NCBI RefSeq assembly: GCF_021502655.1
Contig: NZ_JAKFFT010000010.1
Coordinates: 62,001-126,000, forward strand
Source: Dyadobacter sp. CY347
GTDB lineage: Bacteria > Bacteroidota > Bacteroidia > Cytophagales > Spirosomataceae
Length of the DNA: 64,000 bases
Direction: 5' to 3'
The translations under genes were made by a program, and so were the position numbers. Below the pieces are notes generated by a model. That model had not been told where the DNA came from. It saw only the letters and a list, made by a program, of their open reading frames with translations, and did not search any database. Positions within the stretch are counted from its first letter, which is position 1. Every line of letters starts with the position of its first letter. Positions 42,685 through 52,047 of this stretch are shown here, piece by piece.

Positions 42685-43359
42685 ATGAACCACGGAAATG
42701 AATTTAGAAAATACGCCGTTCACCACCTTGGGATGAATGGCCTTACAGTTGACGGCTACGTAAACCACACAGTTGAAAATATGACGCGTTCAGTGATTGA
42801 AGAGCGTCCGATGAACTTCCGTGAAGTTGATGTTTTCTCGCGCCTTATGGCCGACCGCATTATTTTTATGGGAACCGGTGTTGATGACAACATTGCCAAC
42901 ATTATCGTTGCCCAGCTTTTGTTCCTTGAATCTGCTGATGCGAAAAAAGATATATTAATGTATATCAACAGCCCTGGCGGTTCGGTTTATGCCGGTTTGG
43001 GAATTTATGACACGATGCAATATGTGCGTCCGGACGTTGCGACGGTTTGTACGAGCCTTGCGGCTTCTATGGGCGCGGTGCTTCTGGCAGGCGGCGCAGC
43101 AGGAAAAAGATCCGCACTTCCACATGCCCGTGTAATGATTCACCAGCCATCGGGCGGCGCGCAGGGAACGTCGGTTGACATTGAAATCACGACACGTGAG
43201 ATCGTAAAACTGCGTCACGAGTTGTACGAAATCCTGGCAAACCACACGGGTCAGACGCCTGAGCAAATCGCCATCGATTCCGATCGCGACAAATGGTTAA
43301 AAGCCTTGGAAGCAAAGGATTACGGCCTGATCGACGAAGTTTTGACAAGAGACAAATAA
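42685..43359 (+). CDS. clpP: ATP-dependent Clp protease proteolytic subunit
   Basis: A 224-residue ClpP with nucleophile Ser118 in LAASMGAVLL, His143 in MIHQPSGG and an Asp in the IDSDRDKWL region, the full catalytic triad. The N-terminal part is somewhat longer than in E. coli. It forms the tetradecameric chamber used by ClpX, whose gene follows 254 nt downstream. A terminator at 43381 lies between them, so clpX probably has its own promoter. Confidence 0.96.
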   Translation: MNHGNEFRKYAVHHLGMNGLTVDGYVNHTVENMTRSVIEERPMNFREVDVFSRLMADRIIFMGTGVDDNIANIIVAQLLFLESADAKKDILMYINSPGGSVYAGLGIYDTMQYVRPDVATVCTSLAASMGAVLLAGGAAGKRSALPHARVMIHQPSGGAQGTSVDIEITTREIVKLRHELYEILANHTGQTPEQIAIDSDRDKWLKALEAKDYGLIDEVLTRDK

Positions 43360-43380
43360 GGTCTTAATGCCTGTATTTTA

Positions 43381-43415
43381 ACCGCCCGGATAGGTTCCCT
43401 GTCCGGGCGGTTCTT
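43381..43415 (+). terminator. Terminator after clpP
   Basis: ACCGCCCGGA and TCCGGGCGGT form a G+C-rich stem with an 11-nt loop, followed by TTCTTATT. A moderate T-tract. Confidence 0.75.
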
Positions 43416-43613
43416 ATTATAAGGCCCGGTGCCGATTTGGTAACCCCGACAAAAAACCGGAAATTTGTAATAATGTCTTTACACAGGTTAACATAGGTAA
43501 GATTTTTGAAACATTAATTTCAGTCTTCTTGTTAATGTGGCTCCTGGTTTGTACTCAATCAGCAAGTTCAAGTTGGCGACAAACCTGCAATTATTTTAAA
43601 TACAGCGAAATCA

Positions 43614-44858
43614 ATGGCACAAGTAAGTTGTTCGTTCTGCGGACGTAAGAAAAACGAAGTAGATTTATTACTTTCCGGAATCGATGCACATATATGTAAT
43701 CACTGCATTGCGCAGGGACATCAGGTAATAACAGAGGAGTTGGGGTCCAAAGAAGATAAAAAAGAGAAAAAGACCAAGTTACCGAAGCTAAAACCGATTC
43801 CTCCTCACGAAATCAAGCATTTTCTCGAACAATATGTGATCGGCCAGGACGAAGCGAAACGCTCATTGGCAGTTGCCGTTTACAATCACTATAAGCGCCT
43901 CAACCAAACATCCACAGACGATGATGTTGTGATCGAAAAGTCGAACATTATCATGGTGGGCGAAACGGGAACGGGTAAAACATACCTGGCCAAATCCATC
44001 GCACGCATTCTGCAAGTTCCTTTCTGTGTGGCGGATGCTACGGTTGTGACGGAAGCGGGTTATGTAGGTGAGGATGTTGAAACAATTTTGACAAGATTGC
44101 TGCAAGCTGCTGATTACAATGTGGAAGCAGCCGAGCGCGGGATCGTTTATATTGATGAAATTGATAAAATCGCCCGTAAATCGGACAATCCTTCAATTAC
44201 CCGCGATGTGAGTGGCGAAGGCGTTCAGCAGGCACTTTTGAAATTATTGGAAGGCTCGTCTGTTAATGTTCCACCACAAGGCGGCCGCAAGCACCCGGAT
44301 CAAAAAATGATCACTTTGAACACGGAAAACATCCTGTTCATTTGCGGCGGCGCTTTTGACGGCATTGAACGTCATATTGGAAAACGCATTAACACACGTC
44401 CGATTGGTTTTTCAGGTGATAACCGCATTATTGAGATCTTCGATAAAGGAAATCTGATGCGTTACGTCACAGCCATGGACCTTAAATCTTTCGGTCTGAT
44501 CCCTGAATTGATCGGTCGTCTGCCTGTTTTGACGCATTTGAATCCACTAGACCGCGAAACATTGCGGAGGATTTTGACCGAGCCTAAAAATGCATTGGTA
44601 AAACAATATGCAAAATTGTTCTCCATGGAAGGCATAACCCTTCACTTTGAAGACGAAGTGCTGGACTTTATTGTTGATCAGGCTATGACGTACAAGCTAG
44701 GTGCGCGTGGTTTGCGCGCGATATGCGAGTCCATCATGACCGACGCCATGTTTGACCTGCCTTCTCAAAAAGACGTAAAAGAATTCACGCTTTCACTGGA
44801 TTACGCGAAAGACAAGTTCGAGAAATCTTCGATGTCGTTACTGCGCTCAGTGGCTTAA
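43614..44858 (+). CDS. clpX: ClpX unfoldase subunit
   Basis: A 414-residue AAA+ unfoldase. The N-terminal C4 zinc finger uses C6, C9, C28 and C31; the ATPase has Walker A GETGTGKTYLA near residue 117, Walker B VYIDEIDKIA, and sensor regions including LIGRLPV (pore-2 vicinity) and GARGLRAI. It recognises tagged substrates and threads them into ClpP. Length and motifs are complete. Its N-terminus and spacing from clpP are typical of Bacteroidota. Confidence 0.97.
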   Translation: MAQVSCSFCGRKKNEVDLLLSGIDAHICNHCIAQGHQVITEELGSKEDKKEKKTKLPKLKPIPPHEIKHFLEQYVIGQDEAKRSLAVAVYNHYKRLNQTSTDDDVVIEKSNIIMVGETGTGKTYLAKSIARILQVPFCVADATVVTEAGYVGEDVETILTRLLQAADYNVEAAERGIVYIDEIDKIARKSDNPSITRDVSGEGVQQALLKLLEGSSVNVPPQGGRKHPDQKMITLNTENILFICGGAFDGIERHIGKRINTRPIGFSGDNRIIEIFDKGNLMRYVTAMDLKSFGLIPELIGRLPVLTHLNPLDRETLRRILTEPKNALVKQYAKLFSMEGITLHFEDEVLDFIVDQAMTYKLGARGLRAICESIMTDAMFDLPSQKDVKEFTLSLDYAKDKFEKSSMSLLRSVA

Positions 44859-44880
44859 AAAAGCGATTCATTATATTTAG

Positions 44881-44923
44881 AACGCCCTGCTTTCCTCTTC
44901 GGAATCCAGGGCGTTTTACTTTT
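44881..44923 (+). terminator. Terminator after clpX
   Basis: AACGCCCTG and CAGGGCGTT form a 9-bp stem around a 17-nt loop, followed by TTACTTTTT. Confidence 0.75.
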
Positions 44924-44965
44924 TATGGCAATAGTCCTATTTTGCATTAAAATTGATTGAATAAA

Positions 44966-45742
44966 ATGGAAAATTGGTTAGCAAATAAGTCTATTGTAAT
45001 TATCGGAGGAACGACTGGGCTGGGCTTTTCTGCTGCTAAGGCTTTTGTAAGAAATGGTGCCAATGTGGTTGTTGTAGGCCGAAACCCGGAAAATTGCCTC
45101 GTTGCCGAGCTGCATCTGGGCAACACCGCCCGCGCCAAACAAGGCGACGCGACGCATCCCCAAACTGCATTAGATGCCATTCAACTTTGTATTCGTGAAT
45201 TTGGAAGTTTCGATGGGTTATACCATGTTGCCGGCGGAAGCGGTGAGAAATTCGGCGATGGTCCTTTGCATGAACTGTCTTTGGAAGGCTGGAACAAGAC
45301 ACTAGATCTGAATTTAACCTCCTTAATGTTGTCAAACCAGGCTGCTATCCGCACATTTATGGGCATGAACAAAGGCGGCAGCATCCTGAATATGAGCTCT
45401 GTCCTGGCCCATGCGCCGGCTTCACAACATTTTGCCAATCACGCGTACGCCACTGCGAAATCTGCCGTCATTGGCTTTTCCAAATCCATTGCAGCTTCCT
45501 ATGCTTCCAAAAACATCCGCGTCAATGTATTAACGCCCGGAATCATTGAAGGCGTTGAAAACAGTTCGGAAGCATCAGACAATTATATCAGAAGCAAGCA
45601 ACCGCTCGATGGCGGCCGTTATGGCTTACCAGGCGATTTGGATGGTGCTTCGGTGTATTTTATGTCTGATTATGCCCGTTTTACTACCGGACAGATCTTC
45701 ACAGTGGACGGAGGTTGGGAAATAACGGATGGGCAATTCTAA
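44966..45742 (+). CDS. Short-chain dehydrogenase/reductase
   Basis: A 258-residue SDR. The ATG at 44966 is preferred to a TTG at 44957. The NAD(P)-binding TGxxxGxG loop is IIGGTTGLGFSAAKAF, with catalytic Ser in NMSSVLAHAP and the YxxxK motif in HAYATAKSAV. The C-terminus FTTGQIFTVDGGWEI is typical. The substrate is unknown. It stands alone between clpX and pfkB, with no operon partner. Confidence 0.92.
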   Translation: MENWLANKSIVIIGGTTGLGFSAAKAFVRNGANVVVVGRNPENCLVAELHLGNTARAKQGDATHPQTALDAIQLCIREFGSFDGLYHVAGGSGEKFGDGPLHELSLEGWNKTLDLNLTSLMLSNQAAIRTFMGMNKGGSILNMSSVLAHAPASQHFANHAYATAKSAVIGFSKSIAASYASKNIRVNVLTPGIIEGVENSSEASDNYIRSKQPLDGGRYGLPGDLDGASVYFMSDYARFTTGQIFTVDGGWEITDGQF

Positions 45743-45876
45743 GCGCTGATCAATCATTGTTGTGTGAAGAAATGGTGCGGGTTGCATCACAAATCGCTTT
45801 TTTTCTTTTATTCGCGTAAATTCGTTTGATAAGTTCTTTCGGACTTGTTGGTTTTTAACTTACGCAATAGAAATAT

Positions 45877-46836
45877 ATGGCAACCGGCCCCATTGTAACG
45901 CTTACAATTAATCCCGCCCTGGATAAAAGCTCCAATGTTTCACGCATTGTGCCCGACAATAAACTGCGCTGCGATGCCCCGAACTTCGAAGCAGGCGGCG
46001 GGGGCATTAATGTAGCCAAAGCCGTACACAGGTTGGGCGGAAACCCAATCGCTATTTTCACGATTGGCGGACCGACAGGTCAGCGTTTGCACAAATTGGT
46101 GAAAGCGGAAGGCGTTGAAACAATGGTGATTGAAACGAAACAATGGACCCGCGAAAACTTCCACGTTCTGGAAACGAGCACTGGTTTTCAATATCGTTTC
46201 GGGATGCCCGGGACGGAAATGATGCCTACTGAGGTGCGTTCTATTCTCGAAACATTGGAAGAACTTGACCCAAAACCATCCTACATTATCGCCAGCGGAA
46301 GTCTGCCCCCGGGCGTTCCGGCGGATTTTTACGGACAAATTGCCAAAATCGCCAACCAGCAAGGTGCTAAGTTCATTGCCGACACATCGGGTGACGCGCT
46401 TCGCTATGCCACGGAAGCGGGGATTTATTTATTAAAACCCAACATTGACGAGCTGAGCGAGCTGGTAGGCGTTGAAAAACTCGAACTGGACGAAGTGGAC
46501 GATGCTGCACGCGCATTGATCATCCGCGGACAATGTGAAATAGTTGTTGTTTCGATGGGTGCCATGGGCGCGATGCTCGTTACGGAAGACCAGGTTGAAC
46601 ACATTCCGGCTCCTCCTGTGGAACCAAAAAGCACAGTTGGCGCGGGCGATAGCATGCTTGCAGGAATTATCTGGACATTATCCCAGGGAAAATCGGTGCG
46701 GGAAGCGGTGCGAATGGGCGTTGCGTGCGGAACTGCCGCGACGATGAACTCGGGAAGCGAACTGTTTAAAATGCAGGATGTGAACCGACTGATGGATTGG
46801 CTCAACCGTTACGGCAAACGCTATTCTGCGAGCTGA
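45877..46836 (+). CDS. pfkB: 6-phosphofructokinase, PfkB type
   Basis: A 319-residue ribokinase-family sugar kinase. The segment LTINPALDKS, then DNKLRCDAPNFEAGGGGINVAKAV, split by a short linker, closely follows E. coli PfkB, and WTRENFHVLE matches its substrate-loop region. The catalytic Asp and anion hole are in STVGAGDSMLAGII near residue 250. It phosphorylates fructose 6-phosphate with ATP. Fructose-1-phosphate kinase (FruK) is the alternative, but the GGGGINVA and LRC features favour PfkB. Confidence 0.88.
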   Translation: MATGPIVTLTINPALDKSSNVSRIVPDNKLRCDAPNFEAGGGGINVAKAVHRLGGNPIAIFTIGGPTGQRLHKLVKAEGVETMVIETKQWTRENFHVLETSTGFQYRFGMPGTEMMPTEVRSILETLEELDPKPSYIIASGSLPPGVPADFYGQIAKIANQQGAKFIADTSGDALRYATEAGIYLLKPNIDELSELVGVEKLELDEVDDAARALIIRGQCEIVVVSMGAMGAMLVTEDQVEHIPAPPVEPKSTVGAGDSMLAGIIWTLSQGKSVREAVRMGVACGTAATMNSGSELFKMQDVNRLMDWLNRYGKRYSAS

Positions 46837-46906
46837 TTTTTTTTATGTGAAAAGGTAAAATAGTAAGATTTTCTTGCAGCTGCCTTTTGCATAGAAAACA
46901 TTCGTT

Positions 46907-47968
46907 ATGCCTGAACAACATACCCGCCGTGATTTTGCCAAATTAACAGCATTAACTGCTGCTGCCATAACATTCAAGCCGTTTTATATTCTTCATGCCA
47001 AACCAAAAGTGGATGGAGAAGTGATCGGTCATGGATCCTATAAATACAAAGTGCACCAAAGCTGGGGCAATCTGGACGCTGCCAAATTCCCGGTTAACAA
47101 CTGCCACGAAATGGTGCAGGACAGCAAAGGGAGGCTGATCATGGTGGGCGATGAGGTCAAAAACAACATTCTCATTTACGACAGATCAGGCAAATTGCTG
47201 GAAACCTGGGGACACGAATTTCCTGGCGGTCACGGCCTTACGCTTTGGAATGCGAATGGAGAGGAATTCCTGTTTATCAGCGATCCCAACCTGGGTAAGG
47301 TCTTCAAAACAGATTTGAAAGGAAAAATTCTGCTTACTATTGAGCACCCTTCCAAAGTTGGCGCTTATAAGGAAGCTGATCCATTCAAACCTACGGAAAC
47401 AGCGATTGGGCCAGATGGAACAATCTATGTTGCAGATGGTTACGGTTCTCAATGGATTTTAAGATATAATCAAAAAGGAGAATTCATTGATAAATTCGGC
47501 GGATCGGGAGATGGTGACGCACAGTTCTCAACGGCGCACGGCATATCCATCGATTACCGTGACAAAGCCAATCCAACATTGCTGATCACTTCCCGCGCAC
47601 ACAATGCTTTCAAGAAATTTACATTAGACGGAAAATATCTCAGCACATTGTTCCTACCCGGCGCATTCGTTTGCCGCCCGGTATTTCATGGAGACACGCT
47701 TTTCGCAGGCGTTTGCTGGTCGAGATTGCGCTATCTGAACCAGACGCCTAACTCTGGTTTTGTGACGATTATCGATAAAAATAATAAAGTAATATCGAAT
47801 CCGGGCGGCACCAAACCCGTTTATCAAAATGGCGAGTTGCAGCTAATGTTGCAAGAAAAGCCCATCTTCATGCATTGCCACGATGTGTGCGTGGACCAGG
47901 ATGAAAACATTTACGTGTGCCAGTGGAACGCGAAGAAAACATATCCTATCAAGCTGGAAAGAGTTTAA
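46907..47968 (+). CDS. Tat-exported NHL-type beta-propeller protein
   Basis: A 353-residue protein with a twin-arginine signal (HTRRDFAKLTALTAAAITFKP). The mature part has NHL-like repeats, for example GDEVKNNILIYDRSGKLLET, AIGPDGTIYVADGYG and DGDAQFSTAHGISIDYRD. It should fold as a six-bladed propeller in the periplasm. Such proteins often bind ligands or act as lactonase-like enzymes; the role is not visible. It stands alone between pfkB and the zinc-type receptor. Confidence 0.8.
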   Translation: MPEQHTRRDFAKLTALTAAAITFKPFYILHAKPKVDGEVIGHGSYKYKVHQSWGNLDAAKFPVNNCHEMVQDSKGRLIMVGDEVKNNILIYDRSGKLLETWGHEFPGGHGLTLWNANGEEFLFISDPNLGKVFKTDLKGKILLTIEHPSKVGAYKEADPFKPTETAIGPDGTIYVADGYGSQWILRYNQKGEFIDKFGGSGDGDAQFSTAHGISIDYRDKANPTLLITSRAHNAFKKFTLDGKYLSTLFLPGAFVCRPVFHGDTLFAGVCWSRLRYLNQTPNSGFVTIIDKNNKVISNPGGTKPVYQNGELQLMLQEKPIFMHCHDVCVDQDENIYVCQWNAKKTYPIKLERV

Positions 47969-48004
47969 ATCTCCATTAAAATAAGAAAATTGTTCTTGTC
48001 ATAA

Positions 48005-48048
48005 TTTGCAACACAGTTGCAAATGCTATATTTTTGCAACATTGTAAC
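48005..48048 (+). promoter_or_regulatory. Promoter with Zur-like palindromic operator (TonB receptor)
   Basis: TTTGCAAC-ACA-GTTGCAAA (48005-48023) is a perfect 8-bp palindrome with a 3-bp spacer. Its first TTTG serves as a -33 box, 20 nt before TATTTTTG (48029-48036), the -7 box. A second degraded copy, TGCAAC-ATT-GTAACA (48034-48048), follows. The same palindrome type precedes merC at 51592, and a Fur-family gene lies between, so binding by that regulator is likely. Confidence 0.75.
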
Positions 48049-48094
48049 ACGTTTTTGTTACTAGAACTTTGATATAGTGCATACCGTGCTGACA

Positions 48095-50422
48095 ATGAAC
48101 CGGATTGTATTCAGTCTTTTCCTTATACTGACTTCCTTTGCTTTACGCGCCCAAACTTCGGATTGCGCTTGCTTTGTAAAGGGTGTGGTGAAGGATCAGC
48201 ATACGGGACAACCGATTGTGGGCGCTACTGTCCTGATAGTCGGAAAAAACAGTGGTGTTTTTACAGATGAAAACGGGCGTTACGAGTTGCGGAACCTTTG
48301 CCCGGGCGCTTATACATTGGAATGCAGGATCATCGGCTACAATCCTTTCCGTGAAAAGCTGGATCTAACTGCCGGCCATGAAGAAAATTTCAATCTTGAG
48401 GAACAGGAAGTACATTTAAAGGATGTTGAAATTACTGCGCACAGGACCGACGCGCCTAGTTCCCAGCCATTGTCGACTATTTCAGGGGCTGATCTTGACA
48501 AAACGCGGGGGCAAAATCTGGCAGAAAGTTTAAAGGGATTTACCGGCGTTACTTCCTTACAAACAGGTTCATCGATCTCAAAACCGGTCATTCACGGCCT
48601 CCATAGCAACCGGATCCTGATCATGAACAATGGTGTGCGGCAGGAAGGCCAGCAATGGGGCTCCGAGCACGCACCGGAAATTGATCCATTCATTGCAACC
48701 CGATTATCTGTTGTGAAAGGCGCTGCTGGTGTCCGCTACGGGTCAGATGCCATTGGCGGCGTCATTCTCGTGGAGCCGGAAGAGCTTCCTTTTGATAAGG
48801 CATTAAGTGGCGAAGTGAATGCGGTGGGTTTTACCAATGGCAGGCAAGGCGTTTTGTCGGGAACATTGCAAGGCAGTATCAAGGGTTTTAAAGGGTTTGG
48901 ATGGAGAGCGCAGGGAACGATAAAAAGAGGCGGTAACATCCGAACGCCCGGTTATTTCCTGGATAACACAGGAATTAGTGAAAAAAACTTCTCACTGGCA
49001 GCGGGTTATCGTAACAAGGGTTTCGGAATTGATGTCTTTTACAGTCGTTTTGATACGCAGATCGGCATATTTTCCGGCTCGCACATCGGCAGCGTTACGG
49101 ATCTTCTGAGTGTGATTGAAAATGGCGAGCCGTTTGTTAAATCTGGTTTCAGTTACAACATTGCCAGGCCTAATCAGAATGTGAGCCACGAGCTTATTAA
49201 AGCGGAGACACATTATCATTTTCAAAATGGCAACCGTTTTCAATGGACCATTGCGCGGCAATTGAATGACCGGAACGAGTTTGATTTACACCGCCCCAGA
49301 AACGATTCCATAGCAGCGCTCAACAAGCCGGAGCTGACATTCAAACTGACCACATTAACTAACGATGTGATTTGGGATCATAAGCCCATCGCCGGGAAAC
49401 TTGCCGGGCAGCTCGGGATCAGCACATTATACCAGTATAATTTAATGGACGGCCGGCCGCTCATTCCCAATTTCAATCAGTTCAACATTGGTTTTTTCTG
49501 GATGGAACGCTATGTGACCAATGGCTGGGAACTGGAAGCAGGGGCGCGTTATGACTACCGCTCACTGACGTCTTTCAGGATCGTTAACCGTGAGAAAGTT
49601 TCACAGGATTTTAAGTTTGCCAATTTCTCGGGAACATTGGGAGCAACCCGGAATTTCTCTGAAAAATTTTCTGCCAGACTGAATTTTGGAACTGCATGGC
49701 GTGCGCCTAATGTGAGCGAATTGTTCAGCGACGGCGTGCATCATGGTGCGGCAGCTTTCGAAAAGGGCGATGCAACATTAAAAGCAGAAAAGGCGCTGAA
49801 CACCATTGCCAGCGTAAAATACGCCAGCCCAAAATTTACAGCTGAGATCGGCGGTTACTACAACATTATCTCTGATTTTATTTACCTAAAACCACAACCA
49901 GAACCCATTCTGACCGTTCGCGGTGCATTTCCATACTTTAAATACACCCAAACAGACGCCAGTTTCAAAGGAATAGACCTTTCAGCAAATTGGGAGTTTA
50001 TGAAACACACGACCGTTTCGAGCAAGCTGAGCTATCTGCGTGTTTATGACCGACGGAATGACAATTATCTGGTATTAATTCCTGCCAATAGGATCGATAA
50101 TCAGATCAAATACGAGCTGCCGGAAGATGCGAAATGGCATAAGGCTTATTTTTCAATTGGAAATTTATTTGTAGCGCAGCAAAAGCGTGTGCCGCCAGCC
50201 AGTGACTTTTTGGCTCCCCCGAAAGCTTATTCGTTGTGGAATGCGCAGGTGGGGACAACTTTTCATGTTACTGAAAAACAGCAGCTGGAAGTCGGATTAT
50301 CAGTTCAAAACATTTTCAATGTCGCTTACCGCGACTATTTGAACCGGTTCAGATATTACGCTGACGATATGGGCCGCAATGTTTCGTTGCGCCTGAAATG
50401 GAAGTTTGGCGCATATGATTAA
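48095..50422 (+). CDS. TonB-dependent outer-membrane receptor, probably for zinc
   Basis: A 775-residue receptor. Start ATG 48095 (a GTG lies 18 nt upstream); signal peptide to about residue 20. An N-terminal carboxypeptidase-regulatory-like domain (VKGVVKDQHTGQPIVGATVLI) is followed by a plug domain (SLKGFTGVTSLQTG; GGVILVEPE) and a C-terminal beta-barrel. It lies upstream of a possible lipoprotein, a Fur-family gene and merC, and shares its operator with merC. The zinc assignment comes from this context, not from the barrel sequence. It takes up a substrate using TonB energy. Confidence 0.85.
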   Translation: MNRIVFSLFLILTSFALRAQTSDCACFVKGVVKDQHTGQPIVGATVLIVGKNSGVFTDENGRYELRNLCPGAYTLECRIIGYNPFREKLDLTAGHEENFNLEEQEVHLKDVEITAHRTDAPSSQPLSTISGADLDKTRGQNLAESLKGFTGVTSLQTGSSISKPVIHGLHSNRILIMNNGVRQEGQQWGSEHAPEIDPFIATRLSVVKGAAGVRYGSDAIGGVILVEPEELPFDKALSGEVNAVGFTNGRQGVLSGTLQGSIKGFKGFGWRAQGTIKRGGNIRTPGYFLDNTGISEKNFSLAAGYRNKGFGIDVFYSRFDTQIGIFSGSHIGSVTDLLSVIENGEPFVKSGFSYNIARPNQNVSHELIKAETHYHFQNGNRFQWTIARQLNDRNEFDLHRPRNDSIAALNKPELTFKLTTLTNDVIWDHKPIAGKLAGQLGISTLYQYNLMDGRPLIPNFNQFNIGFFWMERYVTNGWELEAGARYDYRSLTSFRIVNREKVSQDFKFANFSGTLGATRNFSEKFSARLNFGTAWRAPNVSELFSDGVHHGAAAFEKGDATLKAEKALNTIASVKYASPKFTAEIGGYYNIISDFIYLKPQPEPILTVRGAFPYFKYTQTDASFKGIDLSANWEFMKHTTVSSKLSYLRVYDRRNDNYLVLIPANRIDNQIKYELPEDAKWHKAYFSIGNLFVAQQKRVPPASDFLAPPKAYSLWNAQVGTTFHVTEKQQLEVGLSVQNIFNVAYRDYLNRFRYYADDMGRNVSLRLKWKFGAYD

Positions 50423-50452
50423 TTTTTACTCAATTACATAAATCCGTTACCT

Positions 50453-51007
50453 ATGAGAATGACCCGCAAAATTTCCTCCATGTTGCTTTTGGCTGCGGCC
50501 GTGTCCTTTACACAATGCAAAGATGCCGGAGACGATGTCCAGATTGACGATGAAAACGAATTGATCACTTCCGTAACATTAAAATTCACAGAGGAAGGAA
50601 CAACCAATGTACAGTCATTTTCGTACAAAGATGCCGATGGGGACGGTGGAAATGCACCAACTGCATTTGATACGATTGCATTGAAACCCAACAAAACCTA
50701 CACATTAGCCATTGAACTTCTAGACGAAAGCAAAACGCCCGCAAGCAACATTACCGAAGAAGTTGCGGAAGAATCTGACGAGCACCTTTTTGTGTACACG
50801 CCTTCACCATCCACCTTGCTTACTTACACTTATGGCGATAAGGATGTGAACAATTATGCGATCGGGTTAACCGGGAAAGCAGTGACTACTGCCGCAGGAT
50901 TGGGAAAAATGAAGGTTCAGCTGCGGCACCAGCCTGGCTCTAAAAATGGAACGCCAGGACCTGGAAGCGACGATGTGAATCTGGATTTTAACTTGAAAGT
51001 GCAATAA
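50453..51007 (+). CDS. Probable lipoprotein of the receptor operon
   Basis: A 184-residue protein with an N-terminal signal ending in VSFTQC, where Cys22 is a plausible, if non-ideal, lipid attachment site. The mature part has acidic, beta-rich segments (DADGDGG, EEVAEESDEH, PGSGS-like turns) and no known domain that I can name. It starts 30 nt after the receptor stop and is clearly in the same operon, so it may be a surface metal- or ligand-binding partner. Confidence 0.7.
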   Translation: MRMTRKISSMLLLAAAVSFTQCKDAGDDVQIDDENELITSVTLKFTEEGTTNVQSFSYKDADGDGGNAPTAFDTIALKPNKTYTLAIELLDESKTPASNITEEVAEESDEHLFVYTPSPSTLLTYTYGDKDVNNYAIGLTGKAVTTAAGLGKMKVQLRHQPGSKNGTPGPGSDDVNLDFNLKVQ

Positions 51008-51418
51008 TTAACCGCACTTTGGACAAACGCCCTGGATCAACAGATTGAAATTTTCAGGCTGGTAACCATTGGGTAATTGAACGGCAGGAATGTGTAGATT
51101 CTCAAGACAATTGGTTTCTCCACATTCACTGCATTTGAAGTGGATATGGTCGTGATGGTGCTTCTCTTCCGAGCAATTGTGCGAGCATAATGCATAGCGC
51201 AATCCCTCATCATCCAGCACCTTATGAATGATGCCTTTTTCAAGAAAGGTTTTTAATGTGCGGTAAATGGTCACCCGATCGTAGTTCTCACCCAGCGCTC
51301 CTTCCAGATCACCATGAGACAACGCATTTTTCTTAGTTATAAATGTAGAAAGTACATCTTCACGGCATGTTGTCGTCCGCAGATGATGCCCTTTCAATGT
51401 TTCTCTTAACTGATCCAT
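51008..51418 (-). CDS. zur: Fur-family regulator, Zur-like
   Basis: A 136-residue regulator. The ATG at 51418 is used instead of a TTG at 51427. The winged helix is in DQLRETLKGHHLRTTTCREDVLS and YDRVTIYRTLKTFLEKGII; a His-rich HNCSEEKHHHDHIHFKCSECGE and C-terminal CPKCG give two structural zinc pairs. Proteins of this shape next to a TonB receptor and merC are zinc-uptake regulators in Bacteroidota. It lies head to head with merC and tail to tail with the lipoprotein. The gene name is inferred from context. Confidence 0.75.
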   Translation of the reverse strand: MDQLRETLKGHHLRTTTCREDVLSTFITKKNALSHGDLEGALGENYDRVTIYRTLKTFLEKGIIHKVLDDEGLRYALCSHNCSEEKHHHDHIHFKCSECGETNCLENLHIPAVQLPNGYQPENFNLLIQGVCPKCG

Positions 51419-51591
51419 TTTTTCCAATAATTAATTTTGGAACCCCATACCGATATTCCGTACGGGTATTCCATACTGGGTATACTTTTTACAAAACCTT
51501 TCCTGCCAAAGTTAAGTTCTAACTGCTACAATTTCAAAAGCGATTTGGTTAATGCTGAAAATCAGGAGCCCGCTTTTAAGAAAAATAATTG

Positions 51592-51646
51592 TGCAACTTT
51601 GTTGCAAGTGATAGCGGATAGGTTTATTTTTGCAACGTTATTGTAT
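51592..51646 (+). promoter_or_regulatory. Promoter with Zur-like palindromic operator (merC)
   Basis: TGCAAC-TTT-GTTGCA (51592-51606) has the same GCAAC-N3-GTTGC core as the operator at 48005. TTG at 51602-51604, a 20-nt spacer and TATTTTTG (51625-51632) form the promoter, and a degraded copy, TGCAAC-GTT-ATTGTA, begins at 51631. The merC ATG is at 51652, so the leader is very short. Confidence 0.7.
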
Positions 51647-51651
51647 ATAGG

Positions 51652-52044
51652 ATGAAAGCAGAACACTCACATAGCAAAGCAGATTATATCGGAATCCTGG
51701 GTTCTGTGTTATGCATCGTGCATTGCCTGCTGATGCCTGCACTGGCATTCGGCACGACGATGACTGCGCATCACGACCATGCAGGCCTTATTTCTCTCGA
51801 CTATCTGTTTATCCTGATCAATGGAGTTGCCGTTTATTTTGCGACCAAAAACCATAAATCTGTGGCAGTAAGGACGATTCTTTGGGGCTCGTTGGCGCTA
51901 TTCTCCGTTTCACTGATTTTCGAAGCAGCACATCCTGTATTTACCTGGCTGGGTTATATTGGCTCCGGATTGCTGATCATCGGACATTTGATCAATCTGT
52001 ACATTTGCCAGATCGCACCGAAGATGAAGTGGAAAGTTTCCTGA
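51652..52044 (+). CDS. MerC-domain membrane protein
   Basis: A 130-residue protein with four membrane helices. The first two enclose the MerC motif IGILGSVLCIVHCLLMP (CxxxHC). Although named after mercury transport, MerC-domain proteins in Bacteroidota commonly sit in zinc-repressed operons. The shared operator with the receptor and the adjacent Zur-like gene suggest zinc uptake across the inner membrane. Mercury resistance is unlikely, since no merA, merP or merR is present. Confidence 0.82.
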   Translation: MKAEHSHSKADYIGILGSVLCIVHCLLMPALAFGTTMTAHHDHAGLISLDYLFILINGVAVYFATKNHKSVAVRTILWGSLALFSVSLIFEAAHPVFTWLGYIGSGLLIIGHLINLYICQIAPKMKWKVS

Positions 52045-52047
52045 CTT

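Noticed and set aside
51652..52044. Mercury resistance via MerC
   Set aside because: No merA, merR or merP. The shared operator and Zur-like neighbour fit zinc better.
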